DNA from: RHKX01 sp963745755 | GTDB lineage: Bacteria > Actinomycetota > Thermoleophilia > Solirubrobacterales > 70-9 | Direction of reading: 5' to 3' | Assembly (NCBI GenBank): GCA_963745755.1 | Contig: CAVUYP010000002.1 | Span: 310,001-374,000 of the forward strand | DNA length: 64,000 nt | In this document: positions 26,796 through 37,868 of the stretch, one piece after another | Layout: each line of letters begins with the position of its first letter | How positions within the stretch are numbered: position 1 is the first letter of the stretch | Translations under genes and position numbers: made by a program | Notes under the pieces: model-generated | The model's input: only the letters and a program-made list of their open reading frames with translations | What the model was told of the DNA's origin: nothing | Database searches by the model: none

Positions 26796-27668
26796 ATGGG
26801 ATATAGCGGTCGCTATCACGCCGCCTCGCTGGCGGCCGTCTTCATCGCCCTCGCGGTCGGGATCCTGATCGGGATCGGGCTCGCCGACGACGTCGTCTCG
26901 AGCGCCTCCGAGGAGCTCGAGACGAGCCTGCGCTCCGACCTGAAGGCGGCCGAGGATCGCGCCGACGAGTCCCAGACGGAGCTGGACCGCAGCGACCGCT
27001 TCAGCTCGCAGATCCTCCCCGAGGTCCTGGCCGGACGCCTCAACGGCCGTCGCGTCGCGCTCGTTCAGCTCGGCGGCGCCGACGAGGAGCTCTCCTCGGC
27101 CGCCCGCGATGCGGTCGAGACGGCCGACGGCGAGCTCGCCGCGGTCGCCCAGGTGGCGCTGCCGCCCGACGAGGAGGCGTTGCTCGCCGACCTGCCGCCG
27201 CGCCTCGGCCGGCTTCGCCGCGATCCCGACGCGATGGCGAAACTCGGCGAGGCGATCGGCACCCAGCTCGCCGGCGGCGGTCCGGTGATCGAGGCGCTCA
27301 CCCCGGATCTGTTCACGAAGTTCAGCGGCAACCTCCGCGGCGTCGACGGGATCGTCGTCGCGAGGACCCCACCCGACGACCTCAACCAGGCCGATCGGCA
27401 GGCGACGACCGACTTCGAGTCCGCAGTCCTCGACGGGATCGCCAGCTCGCGAGCTGAAAGCGTCGGCGCCGAGCTGACCGGCACCGACCCGACGACGCTC
27501 GGCCCGTTGATCGACGCCGGGATTCCGACCGTCGATCACCTCGACCTCCCGGCCGGCGAGATCGGGCTCGTCTACGCGCTCGACGGCGTCGCCGGCAATT
27601 ACGGGATCAAGGCGGAAGCCGGCAGCTACCTGCCCGACTTCGCGCTCCGGGCGACGGCGACGCCGTGA
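26796..27668 (+). CDS. MctB/SteB-like membrane protein
   Basis: 290 residues. It starts GYSGRYHAASLAAVFIALAV, a single N-terminal membrane helix, then a coiled coil and an extracytoplasmic domain. This is the layout of Rv1698 (MctB, described as a copper-transport protein) and of corynebacterial SteB. Sitting directly after steA, a septal partner role is as likely as copper transport. It overlaps the next gene by 4 bases. Confidence 0.82.
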   Translation: MGYSGRYHAASLAAVFIALAVGILIGIGLADDVVSSASEELETSLRSDLKAAEDRADESQTELDRSDRFSSQILPEVLAGRLNGRRVALVQLGGADEELSSAARDAVETADGELAAVAQVALPPDEEALLADLPPRLGRLRRDPDAMAKLGEAIGTQLAGGGPVIEALTPDLFTKFSGNLRGVDGIVVARTPPDDLNQADRQATTDFESAVLDGIASSRAESVGAELTGTDPTTLGPLIDAGIPTVDHLDLPAGEIGLVYALDGVAGNYGIKAEAGSYLPDFALRATATP

Positions 27669-28531
27669 CGATCGCCGGGCTGGTCGTCTCGGCGTCGCTG
27701 GCGATCTGGCTGCTGCCTGCCTGGACTGCCGACATGCTGCGGACGGGCCTGAGCCGCGAGAACTGGCGCGGGCGCATGGTCGCCTTCCCGAGCGGCGCGC
27801 TGGTGATCTCGGTCTCGGTGATCGCGCTGGCGCCGCTGGCGGTCCTCAACGACCGCGCCGACCTCGATCTGCTCGAACCCGATCTCGCCCGCTGGGCGGC
27901 CTACCTGCTCGGGATCGCCCTGCTCGGGCTGCTCGACGACATGCTCGGCCGCGGTGCCGCCGGCGACTCCGCCCGCGGCTGGCGCGGCCACGCCCGGGCG
28001 GTGCTGTCGGGGCGGCTGTCGACCGGGGCGATCAAGGCGGCCGGCGCCTTCGGGCTCGCCGCCTTCGCGGTCTCCGGGCTCGGTCGCGAGTGGCCCGGCT
28101 ACCTCGCCGACCTCGCCCTGCTGCTGCTGACCACGAACCTGTTCAACCTGCTCGACCTGCGTCCCGGCCGGGTCGAGAAGGCGCTGGTGATCCTGCTCGC
28201 CGGCGTCTGCATCGGCGCCGCGACGATCTACCCGCTGCAACTGCTCGGCATCTTCATCGGTCCGCTCGTGGTCGGCGCGGCGCTGACCCTGCGCGAGCGG
28301 GCGATGCTCGGCGACGCCGGCGCCAACCTCGCCGGTGCCGTCGCCGGTGTGGCCCTGTTCGCGGCCCTCGGCACCGATGCCCGGCTGATCGCGCTCGTCG
28401 TCGTCGCGCTGCTGACGCTCTACGGCGAGTTCCGGTCGATCTCGGCGGCGATCGACCGGATCGCGCCGCTGCGGGCGCTCGACCGGATCGGCCGGCTCCC
28501 CGAGGAAGCCGCTCCTCGCCCCCGCGGCTAG
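27665..28531 (+). CDS. MraY/WecA-like polyprenyl-phosphate sugar-phosphate transferase family protein
   Basis: 288 residues, about eight to nine membrane helices. Family motifs are present but reduced: LLGLLDDMLGRG (the aspartate pair of cytoplasmic loop 2), TTNLFNLLDLRPGR, and AMLGDAGANLAGA. Members transfer a phospho-sugar from a UDP-sugar to undecaprenyl phosphate in wall or glycan synthesis. The protein is shorter than MraY (about 360). Lying between mctB and pyrG, it is an extra gene compared with the mycobacterial order. Confidence 0.8.
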   Translation: MTIAGLVVSASLAIWLLPAWTADMLRTGLSRENWRGRMVAFPSGALVISVSVIALAPLAVLNDRADLDLLEPDLARWAAYLLGIALLGLLDDMLGRGAAGDSARGWRGHARAVLSGRLSTGAIKAAGAFGLAAFAVSGLGREWPGYLADLALLLLTTNLFNLLDLRPGRVEKALVILLAGVCIGAATIYPLQLLGIFIGPLVVGAALTLRERAMLGDAGANLAGAVAGVALFAALGTDARLIALVVVALLTLYGEFRSISAAIDRIAPLRALDRIGRLPEEAAPRPRG

Positions 28532-28694
28532 CTTCCGCTCACGGCCCCGTCCCCCGCCCGGGACGCGCCGCCGTCGGCCGCAGCGGCGGCCCGTCCGCCG
28601 CCGCAAAACGCGGGATCAGCTTCCGCGGCGTCGCCGGCCGGCGCGGCTTCCGTCCTCGCGACGGCTAGACTCGGATCCCGGTTTGAGCGTTCGG

Positions 28695-30368
<1,674 letters not shown>

Positions 30369-30378
30369 CCTGCCGAAC

Positions 30379-31503
30379 GTGAGCGAGGAGAGGCTGCTCG
30401 AGCGGTTCGTCCGTCTCTGTGAGATCCCCAGCGTGACCGGTGACGAGCGGGCGATGATCGACGCCCTCGCCGCCGAGCTGTCCGAGCTCGGGATTCCGTC
30501 CCGCGAGGACGACGGCGCCGGCCTCGCCCGCGCCGGCGCCGGCAACCTGATCGCCCACGTTCCCCCGGCGGGCGGCGCCGACGGCGCCGAGTGGGTCTCG
30601 TTCTTCGCCCACGTCGACACCGTGCCCCACGACGAGCCGATCGTCGTCGTCGAGCACGACGGCGTCTTCCGCACCGCCGGCGAGACGATCCTCGGCGCCG
30701 ACAACAAGGCGGCTGTGACCGTGGTCATGGAGCTCGCGGCGATGCTCGTCGCCGAGCCCGGTCCGGTCGGGCTCGAGCTCGTCTTCACGGTCGCCGAGGA
30801 GCAGGGTCTGCGCGGAGCCGCGGCCCTCGACGTCGAGGCGCTGCGCTCGAAGTTCGGCTACGTGCTCGACCACGCGACTCCGATCGGCGAGGTGATCGTC
30901 GCCGCCCCGACCTACAAGAAGCTGATCGCCGAGTTCCGCGGCGTCGAGTCGCACGCCGGGATGCGGCCGGAGGACGGCCGCAGCGCGATCGGCGCCGCCA
31001 CCGCGGCGGTCGCGACGATGGACCTCGGCCGGCTCGACCCCGAGACGAGCGCCAACATCGGCGTCATCGACGGCGGCACGGCGCCGAACGTCGTCGCCGG
31101 CCACTGCCACCTCGAGGGCGAGGCGCGGGCGCTCGACTCGGGCCGCGCCGAGGCGGTCGCCCAGACGATGGTCGACGCCTGCTCGTGGGCGGCCGGCGAG
31201 GCCGGAGTCGACGTCGATCTGCTCGTCGAGACCTACTTCCGCGGCTACCGGATCAAGCCGGGCTCGCGGCCGCTGGCGATCGCCCGCGCGGCGCTGCGAG
31301 AGCTGCGGCATCGAGCCGAGCCGAGATCCCGACCGGCGGCGGCAGCGACGCCAATGCGCTGCGCTCGGCGGGCTTCGACGCACTGCTGCTCGCCAACGGG
31401 ACCGAGGCCAACCACACGCCCGACGAGTCGGTCTCGGCGACGGCGCTCGTCGAGCATGCTCGAGGTCTGCGCGGCGATCGTCGCCGAGGCCGGGCGCGCC
31501 TGA
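30379..31503 (+). CDS. M20 family metallopeptidase, peptidase T-like (frameshifted)
   Basis: About 373 residues. Metal ligands and catalytic residues: FFAHVDTVPH, GADNKAAVTVV, TVAEEQGLRGA, and VLDHATPIGE. The dimerisation domain (KLIAEFRGVESHAGMRPEDG) follows, and IPTGGGSDANALRS and ANGTEANHTPDESV complete the catalytic domain. Three +1 shifts near 31302, 31321 and 31455 break the last quarter, and the end (MLEVCAAIVAEAGRA) is back in the first frame. It probably acts on small peptides or N-acyl amino acids. The TGA is one base from the next GTG. Confidence 0.85.
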   Translation: MSEERLLERFVRLCEIPSVTGDERAMIDALAAELSELGIPSREDDGAGLARAGAGNLIAHVPPAGGADGAEWVSFFAHVDTVPHDEPIVVVEHDGVFRTAGETILGADNKAAVTVVMELAAMLVAEPGPVGLELVFTVAEEQGLRGAAALDVEALRSKFGYVLDHATPIGEVIVAAPTYKKLIAEFRGVESHAGMRPEDGRSAIGAATAAVATMDLGRLDPETSANIGVIDGGTAPNVVAGHCHLEGEARALDSGRAEAVAQTMVDACSWAAGEAGVDVDLLVETYFRGYRIKPGSRPLAIARAALRELRHRAEPRSRPAAAATPMRCARRASTHCCSPTGPRPTTRPTSRSRRRRSSSMLEVCAAIVAEAGRA

Positions 31504-31504
31504 C

Positions 31505-32550
31505 GTGCTGAAGCTGCGCCGCGGCTCCGTCGTCGCGATTGAGGCCGAGATGCTGGTCGTCGAGGTCGACGGCGAGCGGCGACGCGCCTGGGCCGACGAG
31601 TCGATGGTCGGGCCGTCGCAGGTCGGCGACGAAGTCGTCGTCAACACCGCCGCACTCGACCTCGGGCTCGGCTCCGGCGGCTACGACATCGTCCACGTCA
31701 ACCTGACCCGCGGGCTCGAGGGCGGCGAGACCCCGGCGGGGATCCACGTCATGAAGCTCAACTACAGCTCGCTCCAGCATCCGGTCGATCCGGTCGAGCT
31801 GCCCGCCGACTCGCCGCCGCGGCCGGCGCGGATGCTGCCGGTGCTCGTCCTGCCGCTGCACGGCCACCTCGCTCCGGCCGCCTGGGCGGCGGCGCGAGGG
31901 GGAGCTGCGCAGCGTCGGCTTCGTGCAGGCGGCCGGCGGCGGGCTTCCCGGTGGGCTCTCCGCCGACGTCCGCCGGCTCCGCGAGCAGGGGCTGCTCGCC
32001 GGTGCGATCACCTCCTCGCCCTCCTACGGGGGCGAGCGCGAGGCGATCAGCCTGGTCGGAGCGCTGCACGCCGCCGCCGGCCTCGACTGGGATGCGGTCG
32101 ATCGTCGGACCGGGCCCGGGGATCCTCGGCTCCTCGACCCGCTACGGGCACGGCGGCATGGCGGCGCTCGAGGCGGCCCACGCCGCCCTCGCGCTCGAGC
32201 TGCCGACGCTGATCTCGCCGCGGATGTCCTCCGGCGACCCGCGGCCGCGCCATCTCGGCCTCAGCCATCACACCGGCTCCGTCCTCGACCTGCTCCTCGC
32301 CGGCGTCGAGGTGCCCGTCCCGAGCGGCCTCGGCGAGCTCTGGCCGCAGGCGGCCGGCGACCCCGGCGGGACGATCGAGCGGGCGCGGGGCGGCCTGCAC
32401 CGGGTCCGCGAGCTTCCCGTCGACCTCGCCGCCTACGCCGAGTCGGGCCTGCCGCGGCGGACGATGGGCCGCGATCTCGAACAGGACCGGCTCTTCTTCG
32501 CCGCCCCGCTGGCTGCCGGAGCCGCCCTGGCCGACGCCGCCGCCCGCTGA
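31505..32550 (+). CDS. DUF3866 family protein (frameshifted)
   Basis: About 347 residues, GTG start. The actinobacterial family is of unknown function. Visible segments are LKLRRGSVVAIEAEMLVVEV at the start, then GIHVMKLNYSSLQHPVDPVE and LVLPLHGHLAPAAWAA. The C-terminal half has ITSSPSYGGEREAISLVGAL, GPGILGSSTRYGHGGMAAL and SPRMSSGDPRPRHLGLSHHT. Gly/Ser/His-rich loops suggest an enzyme-like fold. Two +1 shifts (near 31900 and 32103). It is often found near xerD, as here. Confidence 0.8.
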
Positions 32551-32680
32551 CCGCCGCCACGTCCAGCCGCCGGAAGATTCCGCCGAGCCCTCCGCCGAGC
32601 CGTCGCCGAGCCAACCGCCGAGTCCCGCCGAGCCGCCGCCACGAGTCCCGCCGAGCCTGCCGTCCGCAACGCTCCATGTC

Positions 32681-32723
32681 GAGGTGGAGGAAACGGGGAA
32701 TAGTTGCCGGCTTCCTCGACCTC
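32681..32723. repeat. Palindromic repeat copy 4 (partial outer stem)
   Basis: The arms GAGGTGGAGGAAAC and CTTCCTCGACCTC enclose a centre GGGGAATAGTTGCC. The outermost CCG/CGG bases of the other copies are missing on both sides. It starts 131 bases after the DUF3866 stop, in sequence made of degenerate CCGCCGAG repeats (32575-32670). Confidence 0.85.
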
Positions 32724-32740
32724 GCGAAAAGCGGCTCCCC

Positions 32741-32789
32741 CGAGGTGGAGGAATGGCGGAATAGTTGCCGGTTTCCTCGACCTCGGCGG
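32741..32789. repeat. Palindromic repeat copy 5
   Basis: The arms CGAGGTGGAGGAA and TTCCTCGACCTCG, with centre GGCGGAATAGTTGCCGG. It is 60 bp after copy 4, the second tandem pair in the window. Left arms here carry GGTGG where copies 1-3 and 6 carry GGTCG. Confidence 0.88.
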
Positions 32790-32790
32790 G

Positions 32791-32865
32791 GAGCGGGTCG
32801 GCGGGGAGCGGGTCGGCGGGGAGCGGGTCGGCGGGGAGCGTGTCGACGGGGCTCGGGTCGGCGGG
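32791..32865. repeat. 15-bp tandem repeat, five units
   Basis: The unit GAGCGGGTCGGCGGG is repeated exactly three times (32791-32835), followed by two units with one to two changes each. Degenerate units continue to about 32900. It directly abuts palindrome copy 5 and ends about 75 bases before the xerD start. In frame it would encode Arg/Gly-rich junk, so it is non-coding. Confidence 0.9.
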
Positions 32866-32975
32866 GACCGGCGGGTCGGTCGCGGGGAGCGGGTCGGCAG
32901 GGGGTGGGCGGGCTCCGGGGGCGGGTGGCCGGTTGCACCGGCAGGGGACCCGGCGCCGGGCCGAAAGGTGGGGAG

Positions 32976-33933
32976 GTGTCCGCGATCACCGCGACTCCCG
33001 CTGCCGCGCAACCGGTCGATGCCCGCTTCGAGGCGCTGCTCCTCGACTTCCTCGCCTACCTCGAGTTCGAGCGCGGCCTCTCCCGGAACACGCTCTCCGC
33101 CTACCGGACCGACCTGCTCCAGTACGGGGCGTTCCTGACCGAGCGCGGCAGGACGGCGACCGACGCCGAGGGCGCCGACGTCGCCGAGTTCCTCGCCGGC
33201 CTCGCCAGCCGGGGCCGGCGAGAAGCCCGCCTGCGGCGCCGCGACCCTGAACCGCAAGACGGCCTGCCTGCGCTCCTTCTACCGCCACCTGCGCCGCCAG
33301 GAGCTGATCGACGCCGACCCGACCGCCGACGTGCGGCCCCCGAAGAAGGGCAGGACGCTGCCGAAGGTGCTCGGCTACTCGGAGGTCAAGCGGCTGCTCG
33401 ACTCGGTGTCGGGCGGCGACCCGGCCGACCTCCGCGACCGGGCGATCCTCGAGGTCATGTACGGATGCGGCCTGCGGGCGTCGGAGACGGTCGGCCTCGA
33501 GGTCGGCTCGATCGACCTCAAGCGCGGCTTCCTCCGCGCCCACGGCAAGGGCTCGAAGGAGCGGATCGTCCCGCTCGGCCGCGAGGCCAATGCCGCGGTC
33601 CGGCGCTACCTGCGCTCCGGCCGCGGCGAGCTCGCCGCCGGCAGCGACGTCCGCGCCCTGTTCCTCAACCAGCGCGGCGGCGCCCTCTCCCGCCAGGGCC
33701 TCTACAAGATCATCCAGGGGCGCGCCCGGGCGGTCGGCCTCGACGAGCGGATGAGCCCGCACACGCTCCGCCACAGCTTCGCCACCCACCTGCTCTCCGG
33801 CGGCTGCGACCTGCGCTCGGTCCAGGAGATGCTCGGCCACGCCGACGTCGCCACGACCCAGATCTACACGCACCTGTCCGCCGACCGGATCAAGGAGGTC
33901 TACTTCGAGGCGCATCCGCGGGCGAAGTCGTAG
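32976..33933 (+). CDS. xerD: Site-specific tyrosine recombinase XerD (frameshifted)
   Basis: About 318 residues. An N-terminal SAM-like core-binding domain (FLAYLEFERGLSRNTLSAYR) and a catalytic domain with all active-site residues: Arg in GCGLRASETVGLEVG, Lys in HGKGSKERIVPLG, the H-x-x-R of SPHTLRHSFATHLLSGG, the His of LGHADVATTQIYTH, and the nucleophile Tyr in IYTHL. It resolves chromosome dimers at dif. A +1 insertion near 33220 (after GLASRG) is the only break. Distinct from the decayed integrase at 57.3 kb. Confidence 0.9.
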
Positions 33934-34007
33934 GGCTGCGACCGGCCGCGATCGCCGAGCCCCGCCGCGCGGGCCGCCGCCGAGGCGTCTGAAATACGCT
34001 TGCGGTC

Positions 34008-34919
34008 GTGCCCGAGCTTCCCGAGGTCGAGACGATCCGCCGCCAGATCGAGCCCGAGGTCGTCGGGCGGAAGATCGTCGGCGCCCGGATCCTCGACGAG
34101 CGCTGGACCCGGCCGCTGCCGCCGGCGCCGATCGCGGCGGCGCTGAGCGGGCGCGAGATCGAGTCGGTCGGTCGCCGCGGCAAGTACCTGCTGCTCGGCC
34201 TCGACGACGGCTCGACGCTCGTCATGCACCTGCGGATGACCGGCAACCTGCTGCTCGCCGAGCGCGGCGAGGAGGCGCGCCGGCTCGGCGGCGAGCGGCT
34301 CTATCGCGTCGTCCGAGCGATCCGCTCCACCTGCGGGCGGAGCTCGAGCTCGACGACGGGCAGGCTGCTGCGGTTCACCGACCCGCGCCGCTTCGGGCAC
34401 GCCTCGTTGCTCGGCCCCGGCGAGCTCGACGACTACCTCGACGCGCGGATCGGCGTCGAGCCGCTCGGCGAGGAGCTGACGGCGGAGCTGATCGGCCGCC
34501 TCGCCGAGGGCCGGACGGTGCCGCTGAAGTCGTTCCTGCTCGACCAGAAGGGGATCGCCGGGATCGGCAACATCTACGCCGACGAGGCGCTGCACCGCGC
34601 CGAGCTCCATCCGCTCTCGCCGGCGGGGTCGATGCGGCCCGAGCACTGGGAGGCGCTGCGCGAGGGGATCGTCGCCGCACTCGAGGAGGGCCTCCGCAAC
34701 GGCGGCGCCTCGATCGACGACTACCGCGACTCGCGCGGCGAGCAGGGTTCGATGCAGGACGAGTTCCTCGTCCACACCCGCGCCGGCGAGGACTGCCCGC
34801 GCTGCGGCGAGCGGATCAACCGGATCGTCGTCGGCGGCCGCTCGACCTACTTCTGCCCGGCCTGTCAGGTGCGGCTGCGCCGCCGCCGCCGCGCCGCCGA
34901 GCCCCGGGCCCGCCGATGA
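34008..34919 (+). CDS. mutM: Formamidopyrimidine-DNA glycosylase
   Basis: 303 residues, GTG start. It excises 8-oxoguanine. N-terminal PELPEVETIRRQIEP with the catalytic Pro/Glu, helix-two-turn-helix (KSFLLDQKGIAGIGNIYADE), and a C-terminal zinc finger (CPRCGERINRI ... YFCPACQ). Between 34305 and 34365 the frame leaves and returns. The expected segment LHLRAELELDDG is read in another frame, so residues about 101-117 as translated are wrong. The gene overlaps the next start by 4 bases. Confidence 0.92.
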   Translation: MPELPEVETIRRQIEPEVVGRKIVGARILDERWTRPLPPAPIAAALSGREIESVGRRGKYLLLGLDDGSTLVMHLRMTGNLLLAERGEEARRLGGERLYRVVRAIRSTCGRSSSSTTGRLLRFTDPRRFGHASLLGPGELDDYLDARIGVEPLGEELTAELIGRLAEGRTVPLKSFLLDQKGIAGIGNIYADEALHRAELHPLSPAGSMRPEHWEALREGIVAALEEGLRNGGASIDDYRDSRGEQGSMQDEFLVHTRAGEDCPRCGERINRIVVGGRSTYFCPACQVRLRRRRRAAEPRARR

Positions 34920-35861
34920 GCGCGCCGCCGCCACCGACGGGGTTCGCGATCGGCCACTGGACGGCTCCGGACGCGCCGACCGGCTGCACGGTGATCCTGC
35001 CGCCGCCGGGGACGCGGGCGGGCGTCGACGTCCGCGGCGGCGGGCCCGGGTACCCGCGAGACCGACGTGATCGATCCGCTCGCCAACCCGCAGGAGGCGA
35101 CCGCGGTGCTGTTCACCGGCGGCAGCGCCCACGGGCTCGCCGCCGCCGACGGCGTCGTTCGCTGGTGCGAGGAGCACGGCCGCGGCTACCGCACCCCGGC
35201 CGGCCTGGTGCCGCTCGTCCCCGCCGCCGTGATCTACGACCTCAACGCCGACCCCGACCGCAGCGCCGCCGGTCCGTCCCGGCGCCGACGCCGGCTACGC
35301 CGCCTGCGACGCGGCCCGCCCGGGCGTCCCCGAGCGGGGCCGCGTCGGCGCCGGCCGCGGCGCCGCCGTCGCCAAGGCGCTCGGCCGCGAGGCGGCCGCC
35401 CCGGGCGGCATCGGCTACGCGGCGACGACGACCGGGGCCGGCGAGGTCGTGGCGGCGATCGCCGTCGTCAACGCGACCGGCGACGTGCTCGATGCCGACG
35501 GCGGCCTGATCGCCGGCCCGCGCGACGGAGACGGCCGGATGCTGCGCAGCGTCGAGATGTTCGCCGCCGGGCACGAGCCGGCAGGGCCGCCGCCGGAGCG
35601 GCAGAGCACGACCCTCGCCTGCGTGCTCACCGACGCCGGCCTCGACAAGCTCGGCTGCGCGAAGGTCGCGCGGATGGCGAGCGCCGGCATCGCCCGCGCC
35701 GTCGATCCGGTCTTCACGCCGTTCGACGGCGACGTCGTCTTCTGCCTCGCCGACGGCGAGCCGCGGGACGATCCCGTGGCAGCTGATCCGGGTCGGCTCG
35801 GTCGCCGCCTCGCTGGTCGCGGCGGCGATCCGCGACGGCGTCGCGCCGCGCCGCGGCCTGA
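34916..35861 (+). CDS. P1 family (DmpA/S58-type) peptidase (multiply frameshifted)
   Basis: About 310 residues after joining frames. N-terminal nucleophile hydrolase family, which self-cleaves before a Thr/Ser. Segments: FAIGHWTAPDAPTGCTVILP, DPLANPQEATAVLFTGGSAH, GIGYAATTTGAGEVVAAIAV, the conserved STTLACVLTDAGLDKLGCAK, and WQLIRVGSVAASLVAAAIRD at the end. +1 shifts lie near 35052, 35278, 35776 and 35850. The stop at 35859-35861 is my best reconstruction and is uncertain by a few codons. It acts as an aminopeptidase or on beta-amino amides; the substrate is unknown. Confidence 0.75.
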
Positions 35862-35900
35862 GCCGACCGCCGCGTTCGTCATCCTCCGAAGTGGATAGCC

Positions 35901-36643
35901 ATGCCCGGAAGCTTCAAGACAGAGGGAGTCGTGCTGCGCAGCATCCGCTTCGGCGAGGCCGATCGGATCCTCCACCTCTACACCGCCGATCGCGGCCGGG
36001 TGAACGCGATCGCGAAGGGCTCGCGGCGGCCGAAGTCGCGCTTCGGAGGGCGCCTGGAGCCGTTCTTCCGGCTCGACCTGATGCTGCACGAGGGGCGCAG
36101 CGACCTCTGCACGGTGACCGGCGCCGCGACCGTCGACGGCTACCCGGCGCTGCGCTCCGACGGGGTCGCGATCGGCGCCGCCGCGCGCGGCTGCGACGCC
36201 GTCCTGCGGCTGCTCGACTCGGCCGAGCCGAACCGCCCCGCCTACAACCTGCTCTGCCGCTACCTGGCGCTGCTCGACCGCCGCACCGGCGGCTCGGCCG
36301 CCGCCGGCCTCGGCCCCGACGGACACGCCGTCGGCCTCGCCTTCCGGCTCAAGCTCGCCCTCGCCGCCGGCTTCTCGCCCGGAGCTCGGCTCCTGCGCGC
36401 GCTGCGGCGAGCGGGAGGGGATCGTCTCGTTCTCCGGCGCCGCCGGCGGCGTCGTCTGCGGCTCCTGCGAGGCGGGCGGCTTCCCGATCTCGCCCGAGGC
36501 GCACCGCTTCATGGTCGCCGCGATCGGCAGCCCGATCGCCGAGCTCCCGGACGGCCTCCGAGGCGGCGCTCCGCCAGGTCGAGCGGGCGATCGGCGACAC
36601 GCTCGCCCACCATGCCCACGTCAACCTCCGCGCCGTCGCCTGA
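35901..36643 (+). CDS. recO: DNA repair protein RecO (frameshifted)
   Basis: About 247 residues. N-terminal OB fold (SFKTEGVVLRSIRFGEADRI), and a helical C-terminal domain with a four-cysteine zinc site (CARCGE and CGSCEAGG) typical of RecO in Gram-positive and Deinococcus lineages. It works with RecF and RecR to load RecA on SSB-coated DNA. +1 shifts near 36380 and 36550. It ends just before dgt. Confidence 0.88.
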
Positions 36644-36650
36644 GCCGCCC

Positions 36651-37666
36651 GTGACCGACGCCGGCAGCCGATCTCGAGGCGAGGATCAGGGCCCAGGAGG
36701 CGGAGTTCCTCTGGGAGCCCGCGACCCGCTCCTATCCGGCCCGCCGGCTCGAGGCCGAGCCCGACAGCCCGGTGCGGACGCCGTTTCAGCGCGACCGCGA
36801 CCGGATCGCCCACTCGAAGGCGTTCCGACGCCTCAAGCACAAGACCCAGGTCTTCATCGCGCCCGAGGGCGACCACTACCGGACCCGGCTGACCCACACG
36901 CTCGAGACCTGCTTCATCGCCCGCACCGTCGCCCGGGCGCTCGGCCTCAACGAGGATCTGACCGAGGCGATCGGCCTCGGCCACGACCTCGGCCATCCGC
37001 CGTTCGGCCACATCGGCGAGGAGGTCCTCGACGACGCGCTCAAGCAGCGCGGCGGCGCCGGCTTCCGCCACAACGAGCACTCGCTGCGTCTCGTCGAGCA
37101 CCTCGAGCGCGACGGGCGCGGCCTGAACCTGACCGAGCAGGTCCGCGACGGCATCCTCAACCACACCGGTTCGCTGAAGCCGGCGACGCTCGAGGGACGG
37201 GTCGTCCGCCTCGTCGACCGCGTCGCCTACATCAACCACGACATCGACGACGCCGTCCGGGCCGGGATCATCGCCGAGCGGGACCTGCCGGCCGAGCAGA
37301 TCGACCGGCTCGGCCCGACCGGCTCGGCGCGCATCGACGCCCTCGTCCGCGACATCGTCGAGCGCTCTCGCGAGGCCGGCGACATCGTCCAGAGCGAGGA
37401 GATGGGCGGGGCGATGCTGCGGCTGCGCAAGTTCATGTTCGACCGCGTCTACCTCGGCCCCGAGGCGCGCTCCGAGCACGACCGGGTGCTGCGGACGCTG
37501 ACGACGCTGATCGACCACTACCTCGAGGATCCCGGAGCGGATGCCGCCGGGCCGCCCCGGCGACGATCCGCTCCAGCGGGTCGCCGACTACGTCGCCGGG
37601 ATGACCGACCGCTTCTGCATCGCCACCTTCCGCCGGATCGCCCTCCCCGAGGAATCCCGCCTCTAG
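36651..37666 (+). CDS. dgt: dNTP triphosphohydrolase (dGTPase), HD domain (frameshifted)
   Basis: About 338 residues, GTG start 8 bases after the recO stop. HD metal site: RLTHTLETCFIAR, GLGHDLGHPPFGHIGEE, RHNEHSLRLVEHLE, and VDRVAYINHDIDDA. It hydrolyses dNTPs to nucleoside and triphosphate. +1 shifts near 36673 (start of the protein) and 37560; the tail (MTDRFCIATFRRIALPEES) ends at 37664-37666. The order recO-dgt-dnaG links recombination, nucleotide control and replication priming. Confidence 0.88.
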
Positions 37667-37724
37667 CACCCTCCTGCAGCGAAGGCCCACGGCACCGCGC
37701 CCCCGGGCCCCGCGCGACGTCGAC

Positions 37725-37806
37725 GGGGCCGTGCGGGGGCGCGCCCAGCGGGACTCGAGCACGAGCGCAGCGAGCTGCCCCGCTGGGTGCCGCTCCCGCA
37801 CGGCCC
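37725..37806. repeat. Large imperfect palindrome between dgt and dnaG
   Basis: The left arm 37725-37752 (begins GGGGCCGTGCGGG, ends CCCAGCGGG) and right arm 37778-37806 (begins CCCCGCTGGG, ends CCCGCACGGCCC) pair over about 24 of 28 bases around a 25-base loop. A further GGCACCGC (37691-37698) / GCGGTGCC (37808-37815) pair extends the structure outward. It starts 59 bases after the dgt stop, and could terminate transcription or be a different palindromic repeat family. Confidence 0.65.
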
Positions 37807-37868
37807 TGCGGTGCCCCCACCGTGGACCCAGGCGGCGCACGCTTGCGCGCGCACGGCATTCTTGAGGC

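Noticed and set aside
32791..32900. Tandem repeats as a possible CRISPR array
   Set aside because: The 15-bp units are directly adjacent with no spacers, and there are no cas genes in the window.
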